Source of the DNA: Chloroflexota bacterium
GTDB lineage: Bacteria; Chloroflexota; Dehalococcoidia; Lucifugimonadales; Lucifugimonadaceae
Direction of reading: 5' to 3'
Assembly: GCA_016189845.1 (NCBI GenBank)
Contig: JACPRT010000098.1
Coordinates: 1 to 5,320 of the forward strand
Length of the DNA stretch: 5,320 nucleotides
Position numbers and translations under genes: made by a program. The notes under the pieces are model-generated. The model made no database searches. It was given only the letters and a program-made list of their open reading frames with translations, and was not told the DNA's origin. Of the stretch, positions 1 to 4,882 are shown one piece after another. Every line of letters starts with the position of its first letter. Position 1 is the first letter of the stretch.

Positions 1-4
1 CCAT
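1..4 (-). other. Possible start codon of the next gene in the rpsB-tsf operon
   Basis: On the minus strand an ATG occupies positions 4-2, seven bases after the tsf stop codon. An AGGG overlapping the tsf stop could serve as its ribosome binding site, about six bases upstream. Only four bases are visible, so the product cannot be read. By the common bacterial order rpsB-tsf-pyrH-frr, uridylate kinase would be expected; this is inference from gene order only. Confidence 0.3.
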
Positions 5-11
5 GCGGGCC

Positions 12-515
12 CTACTCGCCCAGCGCGAACCGGCTGAAACGCCTCACACGGATGTTCTCGCCGGTCTTCGCGATCACCTCGGTGACGACCTCTCGGACGG
101 TCTTGCCGGGGTCCCGGATGTACGCCTGATCGAGCAGCAGCCTGTCCTCGGACACGTCGCCTGCGTCGACCGGGACCGATTCACGGTCCAGGAACGCGGG
201 TGACATTGCCGCGATCTGCATCGCAAGGTTCCGCGCGAGTGTGCGAAATTCCTGGGTACGCGCAACGAAATCCGTCTCGCAATTCAGCTCGACCAGGGCG
301 CCGACGCGATTGCCGCTGTGGATGTAGGACTCGACGAGTCCCTGTGAGGTTTCGCGCCCGGCCCTTTTTGCGGCCGACGCGAGCCCCTTCTGGGCAAGGA
401 TCTCCTCTGCCTTTTTGAGGTCGCCAGCGGCGTCGTCGAGCGCCTTCTTGGCGTCCATCACCCCTGCGCCTGTCCTGGCGCGGAGTTCCTTGACCATGTC
501 TACCGTGACCTGCAA
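12..515 (-). CDS. tsf: Translation elongation factor Ts, short form
   Basis: EF-Ts is the cytoplasmic nucleotide-exchange factor that releases GDP from EF-Tu so that it can bind GTP and aminoacyl-tRNA again. The product has 167 residues. The N-terminal UBA-like domain is clear: VKELRARTGAGVMDAKKAL at about residues 8-26. The core follows with the NCETDFVAR signature near residues 78-86, the segment that contacts EF-Tu (TDF motif). The C-terminal part, with GKTVREVVTEVIAKTGENI at about 137-155, closes the single core domain. E. coli EF-Ts is about 283 residues, so the second core subdomain and coiled coil are absent; this matches the short forms known from Chloroflexota and Thermus-type bacteria. 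The start is TTG at 515. It is preferred over the ATG at codon 7 because the MQVTVDMVKELR beginning fits the family and an AGGG lies eight bases upstream. It follows rpsB by four bases and is surely cotranscribed with it. Confidence 0.96.
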   Translation of the reverse strand: MQVTVDMVKELRARTGAGVMDAKKALDDAAGDLKKAEEILAQKGLASAAKRAGRETSQGLVESYIHSGNRVGALVELNCETDFVARTQEFRTLARNLAMQIAAMSPAFLDRESVPVDAGDVSEDRLLLDQAYIRDPGKTVREVVTEVIAKTGENIRVRRFSRFALGE

Positions 516-519
516 CTTG

Positions 520-1404
520 CTAACCCTGTGTTTCTTCTTTTTCGGAATGCTCCGACGCGGCCTCGGTCGCCGCTTCTACGCGGGCCCGCGCCAGCCTGGC
601 TGCTGCGGCCGCCTGCGCCGTGGCGCGCGCCTCCGCTTCCTGCTTTTCGATCTCGGCCACCTCGGCGAGGCGGTCCTCTTCCGCCCGCTTGAACCTCGAG
701 CGTCCGTCGAGAATCGCGTCGGCGAGCCGGGTCGTGATCAGGCGAACTGCCCGGACCGAGTCGTCGTTGCTGGGAATGGGGTAGGTAACCTGCGACGGAT
801 CGGAATTGGTGTCGACGATCGCGACAATCGGTATGTTGAGGCGCTGCGCCTCGGCGACCGCGTTCCGTTCCTTCTCGATGTCGACGACGAACAACGCGTC
901 CGGCAGCTTTGTCATCGTCTTGATGCCGCCCAGGTAGTTGTTAAGGCGGTTCACCTCGGTCGTGGCGCGCAGCTCTTCACGCTTTGTGTGGCCGAGCGGC
1001 TCACCCTTGGCCTTTCGCTCTTCCATCCTCACCAGGAAGTCCACCCTCTCCTGGATCGTCTGGAAGTTGGTCATCAGCCCGCCGAGCCACCGGCGGTTGA
1101 TGAAATGGGAGTCGCAGCGTGTGGCCTCGCTGGCGATCGTGTCCTGCGCCTGCTTCTTCGTCCCGACCATGAGCACGACCCCGCCGTTGGCGGACAACTC
1201 GCTCAAGAATTTGCATGCCCTGTCCAGGCACTGGAGCGTTCGTTCCGGGTTGATGATATGGACCCCGCCCCGCTTGGCGTAAATGTACTGGCGCATGTTC
1301 GGGTGCCAGCGTTTGGTCGGGTGCCCGATGTGTGCGCTGGACTCCAGTAGCGAACGGACGGTTAGCGCCTCGCTGCCGGGGACGTGTTCAACAGCCTGCT
1401 GCAT
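520..1404 (-). CDS. rpsB: 30S ribosomal protein S2
   Basis: S2 binds 16S rRNA at the head-body junction of the small subunit, late in assembly, together with S1 in many bacteria. The family signatures are plain. With 294 residues counted from the second ATG, they are: AHIGHPTKRWHPNM at about 24-37, GVHIINPERT at 47-56, VGTKKQAQ at 80-87, INRRWLGGLMTN at 102-113, and LPDALFVVDIEKE followed by IPIVAIVDTNSDP at about 167-203. After the S2 core (ending about 233) comes a roughly 60-residue tail rich in Ala, Glu and Arg, probably helical or coiled coil, absent from E. coli S2. An ATG at 1410 lies only two bases from the Shine-Dalgarno-like GAAGAAGG; the in-frame ATG at 1404 has an eight-base spacing and is chosen. 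tsf follows four bases downstream. The upstream region holds a promoter and possible leader structures, described separately. Confidence 0.97.
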   Translation of the reverse strand: MQQAVEHVPGSEALTVRSLLESSAHIGHPTKRWHPNMRQYIYAKRGGVHIINPERTLQCLDRACKFLSELSANGGVVLMVGTKKQAQDTIASEATRCDSHFINRRWLGGLMTNFQTIQERVDFLVRMEERKAKGEPLGHTKREELRATTEVNRLNNYLGGIKTMTKLPDALFVVDIEKERNAVAEAQRLNIPIVAIVDTNSDPSQVTYPIPSNDDSVRAVRLITTRLADAILDGRSRFKRAEEDRLAEVAEIEKQEAEARATAQAAAAARLARARVEAATEAASEHSEKEETQG

Positions 1405-1412
1405 TAACATCG

Positions 1413-1420
1413 CCTTCTTC
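1413..1420 (-). promoter_or_regulatory. Ribosome binding site of rpsB that decides the start
   Basis: The minus strand reads GAAGAAGG here. It lies two bases from the ATG at 1410 and eight bases from the ATG at 1404. Normal spacing is about 5-9 bases, so the second ATG is the likelier start, shortening the protein by two residues. Confidence 0.6.
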
Positions 1421-1464
1421 TTGCGTGTTCGGGGGTTGACTCTGGACCTGCGGTTAGCGCGCGC

Positions 1465-1489
1465 AAAAAAGCCCGGTCGCAGAGCTTCC
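1465..1489 (-). terminator. Terminator- or attenuator-like hairpin in the rpsB leader
   Basis: On the minus strand GGAAGCTC (1489-1482) can pair with GGGCTTTT (1474-1467) around a seven-base loop (1481-1475), using C-G, A-U and three G-U pairs, and six T residues run over 1470-1465. The strong part of the stem is only four base pairs, so it is weak for a GC-rich genome. It could end transcripts of the upstream regulator gene, or act as an attenuator early in the rpsB mRNA, since the predicted start of that mRNA is near 1497. Confidence 0.35.
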
Positions 1490-1503
1490 GGAAATCCTCG
1501 CCG

Positions 1504-1512
1504 AGTATATCA
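1504..1512 (-). promoter_or_regulatory. Extended -10 promoter for rpsB-tsf
   Basis: The minus strand reads TGATATACT: a TGn extension directly followed by TATACT, five of six matches to the sigma-70 -10 consensus. No good -35 hexamer lies 17 bases upstream (GTATTC there), which is common for extended -10 promoters. Initiation would be near 1497 and give an rpsB leader of about 93 bases. It sits in an AT-rich pocket of otherwise GC-rich DNA. Confidence 0.5.
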
Positions 1513-1516
1513 CAGC

Positions 1517-1534
1517 CCGTATCCGCGAATACGG
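1517..1534. repeat. Short inverted repeat overlapping the -35 region of the rpsB promoter
   Basis: CCGTAT (1517-1522) and ATACGG (1529-1534) form a perfect six-base dyad with a six-base centre. An alternative five-base dyad ATCCG/CGGAT (1521-1525 and 1532-1536) overlaps it. It lies just upstream of the predicted -10 element, a usual place for an operator, but no binding protein can be named from the sequence. Confidence 0.4.
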
Positions 1535-1539
1535 ATTTC

Positions 1540-1559
1540 GTCGCGTGCCGTCGCGTGCC
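1540..1559. repeat. Tandem 10-bp direct repeat upstream of the rpsB promoter
   Basis: GTCGCGTGCC occurs twice head to tail without mismatch, 13 bases before the stop codon of the upstream regulator gene and about 43-62 bases upstream of the predicted rpsB transcription start. It could be an activator or repressor site of two half-sites one helical turn apart, or a chance slippage duplication. Confidence 0.5.
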
Positions 1560-1571
1560 ATCGGGTACCGG

Positions 1572-2288
1572 CTAGTCGGCCTCCACCCAGCTATGACGCA
1601 CCGCCATCGCCGCCGCCTCCGCACGGTTGCCGGTCCCCGTCTTCTTCAGGATTTCCGAGAGGTAGTTCTTCACGGTCTGTTCCCGAAGCCCGAGGATCGC
1701 GCCGATCACGCCGTTCTTGGCGCCCTTCGCAACCTGCGAGAGGATCGCCGCCTCCCTCGCCGACAGCGGGTTCGGGTGAGCGGCCGCGGCCCGCAACCGG
1801 CCCAGGGCGGTCGCCGCCAGCGTCGGCCGCCGTGCGATCTGGGCGAGTATCGGGCATTCTCCTGCCGCGACCTGCCTGACGACCGCGGTGACCTCGAAAG
1901 GCGACGGGCGGGAAGGCAGAAGCGCCCATGCGCCTTCCCGGAGCGCGCACAGATACGCCTCGTCGTCGGCGGCGCTCGACAGGGCGATCGTCCTCGCCGA
2001 GCTGACCCCATGGATGGCGGGAATACCCGTGCCCGGCATGAAGTCGAGGATGACGACGTCGGGCGCCGGCGCCCGGTCCGCCTGGGAACCGACGACCGCG
2101 AACACGCCGTTGCGCCCCAGGCACGCGGTGACCCGTTCGCAAAGAGGCGCGTGCATGAGCGCAACCACCACGCGGACTGGCGTCGTCGAAAGCTGTTCCG
2201 ACGGCTCGATCGAGGAGGTCGAGCGGGCCGCCCGCAGGCCGCGCGCGGTACGTGAGGAAGATGCGGAGGCGCGATGGGTTTTCAGCAT
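1572..2288 (-). CDS. LuxR/NarL-type response regulator with an atypical receiver domain
   Basis: A predicted cytoplasmic transcription factor of 238 residues. The C-terminal LuxR-type helix-turn-helix is clear at about 172-235: NPLSAREAAILSQVAKG, then LREQTVKNYLSEILKKTGTGNRAEAA. Residues about 38-143 resemble a receiver: DVVILDFMPG supplies a candidate phospho-acceptor D82, and S104 stands where the conserved Thr/Ser is expected. However, the acidic pair after strand 1 is replaced by L44-M45, and the conserved Lys is replaced near P125 (ALLPSRPSP). The segments on either side of D82 are also shorter than usual. Residues 1-36 are a Ser/Ala/Arg-rich extension. The ATG at 2288 has no Shine-Dalgarno sequence and no better in-frame start is evident (GTG at codon 40 is possible), so the N-terminus is uncertain. 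No sensor kinase is nearby. The gene is divergent from the ccdA-like gene, 165 bp away, and lies upstream of rpsB on the same strand. Confidence 0.85.
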   Translation of the reverse strand: MLKTHRASASSSRTARGLRAARSTSSIEPSEQLSTTPVRVVVALMHAPLCERVTACLGRNGVFAVVGSQADRAPAPDVVILDFMPGTGIPAIHGVSSARTIALSSAADDEAYLCALREGAWALLPSRPSPFEVTAVVRQVAAGECPILAQIARRPTLAATALGRLRAAAAHPNPLSAREAAILSQVAKGAKNGVIGAILGLREQTVKNYLSEILKKTGTGNRAEAAAMAVRHSWVEAD

Positions 2289-2453
2289 GGACGCGGGGCG
2301 CTCACGTCGAGGTTTTTCCGGTCAGGTAACGTTGTACCACGCGCCCACACTCGTGGACCGACATCCAAATCATGGAAGATCGTGACAGTTTTGACTTGCT
2401 TTCCCAGCCGAAGGCGCAGGTGGGGAAGCCCCTGGTGATGACAGGAGTAAGTC
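2289..2453. other. Divergent intergenic region between the regulator and ccdA
   Basis: This 165-bp gap must hold the promoters of both divergent genes. I found no convincing -35/-10 pair on either strand: TTGACT at 2391-2396 resembles a -35 box, but no -10 box follows at the right distance. A five-base dyad CCACG/CGTGG (2337-2341 and 2352-2356) lies near the middle. No known riboswitch signature was recognised. Confidence 0.5.
2443..2447 (+). promoter_or_regulatory. Ribosome binding site supporting the TTG start of ccdA
   Basis: AGGAG lies six bases before the TTG at 2454, ideal spacing, and is the reason that codon is taken as the start. Part of it (CAGG, 2442-2445) can pair with CCTG at 2431-2434. 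That CCTG competes with a GGGG/CCCC hairpin at 2422-2432. Confidence 0.65.
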
Positions 2454-3353
2454 TTGACAGCGACCGCTGAGGGTTCTCGGGGCGCATTGCTGCGCCGGGG
2501 GGTCATTCTCCCGGCCGCGGCGGGTCTCGCCGTCGTCGTGATCGCGTTCGCGGGCGGTCTCGCGATCGGTGGCACGGGCGGGGCGGCTGTGTCGGGCGTG
2601 GTCGGCCTGTCGGCGCGTTCCACCAGCTTTCTGGGCGATCTTGGCATTGCCCTCGGCCTCGGATTCGCGTTCGCCGCCGGGATGGTCGCCGTCGTCAATC
2701 CGTGCGGCTTCGCGATGCTGCCCGCGTATCTGGGCCTGTATGTCGGGGCAAACGATGCCAGGGGTTCGAGGGTCGAACACCGGCTGAAAAACGCGCTGGT
2801 CGTCAGCGCCGCGGTCGGCCTGGGCTTCGTCCTGCTGTTCGGCACCGCCGGGCTCGTGTTATCGGCCGGCGCCCAGTCCGCGGCACGCGTCTTCCCGTAC
2901 GTGGGGCTCGCGGTCGGCGTCGCCGTGGCTGCGATGGGCGCGTACATCCTGGGCGGCGGCAAGCTGTATACCGGGACGGCTTCGAGGGCCGCCGACCGCA
3001 TCGGCGATCCCCGGGACGCGACGTTCAAGGGCTATCTACTATTCGGCGTCAGCTATGCCCTGGCGTCGCTCAGCTGCACGCTGCCCGTCTTCCTCGCCCT
3101 GGTCAGCAGCTCGCTTGCCACCGGCGGAATCGCCTTCGCCCTCGGCCAGTTCATCGTCTACGCGCTCGGCATGACGTTCGTCATCCTGGTGCTCACGGTC
3201 AGCCTGGCCCTGTTCAAGGGCGCGCTGGTCGGCGCCCTGAGGCGGCTCGTCCGATTCACGCAGCCGGCGTCGGCCGCGCTCGTCCTGCTCGCGGGCGGCT
3301 ACATCATCTTCTACTGGCTGACCGAGGGCGGCCTGGCGGCGAAGTTCACCTAG
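2454..3353 (+). CDS. ccdA: Cytochrome c biogenesis protein CcdA family (membrane thiol-electron transporter)
   Basis: CcdA proteins are the stand-alone relatives of the DsbD membrane domain. They carry electrons from cytoplasmic thioredoxin across the membrane through a pair of Cys residues, to partners that keep apocytochrome c or other extracytoplasmic thiols reduced. The product has 299 residues. The first Cys, C84, lies in the hallmark NPCGFAMLPAYLGLYVG (82-98). The second, C208, lies in LASLSCTLPVFLAL (203-216). Both are followed by the conserved Pro. Hydrophobic segments are at about 17-40, 61-98, 114-137, 147-168, 192-222, 226-256 and 270-290. This is the six-helix core plus one extra N-terminal helix, so it is longer than the usual 220-245 residues. 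No thioredoxin-like domain is fused, and no ResA, ResB or cytochrome gene is visible next to it, so its partner is unknown. The TTG start is supported by AGGAG six bases upstream. It stands alone between a divergent regulator and a convergent enzyme gene. Confidence 0.88.
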   Translation: MTATAEGSRGALLRRGVILPAAAGLAVVVIAFAGGLAIGGTGGAAVSGVVGLSARSTSFLGDLGIALGLGFAFAAGMVAVVNPCGFAMLPAYLGLYVGANDARGSRVEHRLKNALVVSAAVGLGFVLLFGTAGLVLSAGAQSAARVFPYVGLAVGVAVAAMGAYILGGGKLYTGTASRAADRIGDPRDATFKGYLLFGVSYALASLSCTLPVFLALVSSSLATGGIAFALGQFIVYALGMTFVILVLTVSLALFKGALVGALRRLVRFTQPASAALVLLAGGYIIFYWLTEGGLAAKFT

Positions 3354-3355
3354 CG

Positions 3356-3393
3356 TCGCCAGGCCGAAAAAGCTCAGCTGGCGAGGTTCGGCC
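3356..3393. repeat. Two interleaved inverted repeats between convergent genes
   Basis: TCGCCAG (3356-3362) pairs with CTGGCGA (3378-3384), and GGCCGAA (3362-3368) pairs with TTCGGCC (3387-3393). Both stems are perfect over seven bases and they interleave, so a transcript can form only one fully. They fill the 43-bp gap between the stop codons of ccdA and the FAH gene, where a bidirectional transcription terminator would be expected. No clear T-run follows either stem on either strand (five T residues lie within the loop on the minus strand), so intrinsic termination is uncertain. Confidence 0.5.
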
Positions 3394-3396
3394 AGG

Positions 3397-4149
3397 TCAC
3401 TTGCATGTATTGGACAGTGTGCCGATGCCCGAGATCTCGATGTCGACCCTGTCGCCGGGTTTTAGCGCGTCGGGCGTGCCGGACGTGCCCGTGAAGATCA
3501 TGTCGCCGGGCATGAGCGTGGTGTACTTGCTGATGAACGACACGCACTGGGCCACGTTGAAGATCATCTCGCTGCCGTGGCAACGCTGGGCTTCCTTGCC
3601 GTTGATGCGGCCGATGATCTGCACCTTGGACGGGTCGACGTTCGTCTCGATCCAGGGGCCGATCGGCGAGAAGGTGTCCGAGCCCTTGGCGCGCCACCAG
3701 GACTTGTCGCCGCGCTGCCAGTCGCGTGCGCTGACGTCGTTGCCGCAGGTGTACCCGTACACGTAGCTCGGGGCGTCCTTCTCGGAGACGTTCTTTGCCT
3801 GCTTGCCGATGACGGCAACCAGCTCCGACTCGGCATCGATCCTGTTCGAGTCACGGGGCAGGATGATCGCGTCGCCGGGACCGCAGATCGAAGTCGAAGG
3901 CTTGAGGAATGGCTCGGGCCTCTCCGGCTTCGGCTGGTTGTGCAGGTGTGAGCCGTAGTTGAGCGCCATCGCGAACACCTTGCCGGGGTGCTGGATCGGC
4001 GCAAGCAGGCGCACTTCGGACAGCTTGTAGGTCTCGCCGGTCCGCTTGTATCCCTGCGACCAGGGCACGCCCGAGACCTGGTGGACCGTCTCGCCTTCGA
4101 TCTCGCAGTGGGCCGTCACGCCCTTCGCGGTGAACTTGCCGTGGCGCAT
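3397..4149 (-). CDS. Fumarylacetoacetate hydrolase (FAH) family protein
   Basis: A cytoplasmic metal-dependent enzyme of the FAH superfamily, whose members hydrolyse or decarboxylate beta-diketo or 2-oxo acids from aromatic and sugar-acid breakdown. Counted from the ATG at 4149 it has 250 residues, normal for the single-domain FAHD1/YcgM/HpcE type. Visible signatures: HPGKVFAMALNYGSHLHN at about 54-71, PFLKPSTS at 80-87, the metal ligands E107 and E109 in DAESELVAVIGK, the third ligand D138 in GYTCGNDVSARDWQ (132-145), AKGSDTFSPIGPWI at 154-167, and the closing FTGTSGTPDALKPGDRVDIEISGIGTLSN. The substrate cannot be told from sequence. GAGGAG lies directly against an ATG at 4155 but six bases before the ATG at 4149, so the latter is chosen. 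It lies 81 bases (from 4149) after the unknown gene on the same strand, with a GC hairpin between them. Confidence 0.92.
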   Translation of the reverse strand: MRHGKFTAKGVTAHCEIEGETVHQVSGVPWSQGYKRTGETYKLSEVRLLAPIQHPGKVFAMALNYGSHLHNQPKPERPEPFLKPSTSICGPGDAIILPRDSNRIDAESELVAVIGKQAKNVSEKDAPSYVYGYTCGNDVSARDWQRGDKSWWRAKGSDTFSPIGPWIETNVDPSKVQIIGRINGKEAQRCHGSEMIFNVAQCVSFISKYTTLMPGDMIFTGTSGTPDALKPGDRVDIEISGIGTLSNTCK

Positions 4150-4155
4150 TGTCAT

Positions 4156-4161
4156 CTCCTC
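4156..4161 (-). promoter_or_regulatory. Ribosome binding site of the FAH gene
   Basis: The minus strand reads GAGGAG here. It abuts the ATG at 4155 with no spacing and is six bases from the in-frame ATG at 4149, which makes the latter the probable start. Confidence 0.65.
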
Positions 4162-4180
4162 GATTCGTCAGGGTGAAGGT

Positions 4181-4198
4181 CGCCGCCCCGTGGCGGCG
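4181..4198. repeat. GC-rich hairpin between the unknown gene and the FAH gene
   Basis: CGCCGCC (4181-4187) and GGCGGCG (4192-4198) form a perfect seven-base stem with a four-base loop. On the minus strand it lies about 20 bases upstream of the FAH Shine-Dalgarno sequence and is not followed by a T-run, so it is not an ordinary intrinsic terminator. It might stabilise the processed mRNA or lower read-through between the two genes. Confidence 0.45.
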
Positions 4199-4230
4199 GT
4201 CCGGCGGTGCATCTCGAAGCAGGCGACAGT

Positions 4231-4809
4231 TTACGCGATCGGTTTGACCCACGTCTCCGACCAGGCGAGGCACGCGGTCGAAGCCTGGCGGTCGCCCCGC
4301 ATTTCGAGCCATGGAAGCCCCGGCGCGAACTTGCCATTGACCGTTACCTGGGCGCCCCGGGCCGGGAAGAAGGTGCTGAATACGCCAAGCGGACGGCCGC
4401 CGAACCCGGGAGGCGCGTTGAGGACGAAGGGGTCGAGGAAGTCGTACCAGGTCAGCGCGATCTGATCTTCGTCGGACGAGACCTGCTCAACCGCCGCCGA
4501 CCTCGGATCGCCCCAGCGCTCGAATTCTGCGAGGCGCACCGGCAGCTTCGTGTCGGCGAACGCCGGGAAGAGCAGCGTTTCGATGGTCGACTGCAACCAC
4601 CGGGCGACGGCCACATTGTCGGCATAGACGCGGGCGCCGCCGGTCAGCTGGCTCTGGATGAACAGGGCGTGGCCGGTGCCGGCCGGGCACCAGAGTACGC
4701 GCCAGTGGCTGATGCGGTCAGACATCGTCTTGCCGCCGTCAGAACTCAGCCGGATGAACGAGTTCTCACCGGTCAACAGGACCCGATTGGGATCGACTGG
4801 AGGAGCCAA
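4231..4809 (-). CDS. Uncharacterised protein beside FAH and amidohydrolase genes
   Basis: I do not recognise this family. The product has 192 residues, no signal peptide or membrane segment, and a mixed composition rich in Trp, Phe and Pro, suggesting a folded soluble, probably mostly beta protein. Segments that look like conserved blocks are HWRVLWCPAGTGHALFIQ (35-52), ARVYADNVAVARWLQSTIE (59-77), ALTWYDFLDPFVLNAPP (118-134), GVFSTFFPARGAQVTVNGK (142-160) and STACLAWSETWVKP (177-190). The reading frame is real: it is long, has ordinary non-repetitive composition, and TTG at 4809 is preceded by AGGTGG with six-base spacing. An ATG at codon 29 (4725) is an alternative without a good binding site. 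It lies upstream of the FAH gene on the same strand and is divergent from the amidohydrolase. A role in the same catabolic pathway is only inferred from this position. Confidence 0.72.
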   Translation of the reverse strand: MAPPVDPNRVLLTGENSFIRLSSDGGKTMSDRISHWRVLWCPAGTGHALFIQSQLTGGARVYADNVAVARWLQSTIETLLFPAFADTKLPVRLAEFERWGDPRSAAVEQVSSDEDQIALTWYDFLDPFVLNAPPGFGGRPLGVFSTFFPARGAQVTVNGKFAPGLPWLEMRGDRQASTACLAWSETWVKPIA

Positions 4810-4815
4810 CTATCG

Positions 4816-4821
4816 CCACCT
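4816..4821 (-). promoter_or_regulatory. Ribosome binding site supporting the TTG start of the unknown gene
   Basis: The minus strand reads AGGTGG, one mismatch from AGGAGG, six bases before the TTG at 4809. The competing ATG at 4725 has no comparable site. Confidence 0.55.
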
Positions 4822-4822
4822 T

Positions 4823-4844
4823 TTGAACTCGAATTGAACTCGAA
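4823..4844. repeat. Perfect tandem 11-bp repeat in a divergent promoter region
   Basis: TTGAACTCGAA occurs twice with no gap or mismatch. It lies in an AT-rich pocket of the 73-bp gap between the starts of the unknown gene (minus) and the amidohydrolase (plus). The 11-bp period is about one helical turn, as in operators bound by tandem protein subunits. Each copy begins with TTGAAC, which resembles a -35 box (four of six to TTGACA), but no good -10 box follows at normal spacing; TATCTT at 4850-4855 is the nearest. Confidence 0.7.
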
Positions 4845-4882
4845 AGGGTTATCTTAGCGTGCGGAAGCGGAGGGAGACGGCG

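Noticed and set aside
415..1350. A 311-codon plus-strand open frame opposite rpsB and tsf
   Set aside because: It is antisense to two unmistakable translation genes; its Arg/Leu/Gly-rich product has no recognisable domain and is explained by high GC content.
1545..2255. A 236-codon plus-strand open frame opposite the response regulator
   Set aside because: The product is dominated by Arg, Gly and Pro with no motif, while the other strand encodes a clear LuxR-type DNA-binding domain.
2391..2419. TTGACT as the -35 box of a ccdA promoter
   Set aside because: At 17 bases spacing the sequence is GCGCAG, which does not resemble a -10 box.
2405..2453. A riboswitch upstream of ccdA
   Set aside because: I checked the leader by eye for cobalamin and TPP aptamer core motifs and saw none; only four-base stems are present.
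2282..3028. A 248-codon minus-strand open frame opposite ccdA
   Set aside because: It is Ala/Pro/Thr-rich without motifs and is the mirror of the well-supported CcdA frame.
2702..3766. A 354-codon plus-strand open frame spanning ccdA and the FAH gene
   Set aside because: It runs out of frame through the CcdA gene and antisense through FAH; Arg-rich composition marks it as a shadow.
4727..4755. SSDGGKT in the unknown protein as a BNR/Asp-box repeat
   Set aside because: Only one partial copy is present, the closing aromatic residue is Met, and no further beta-propeller repeats follow.
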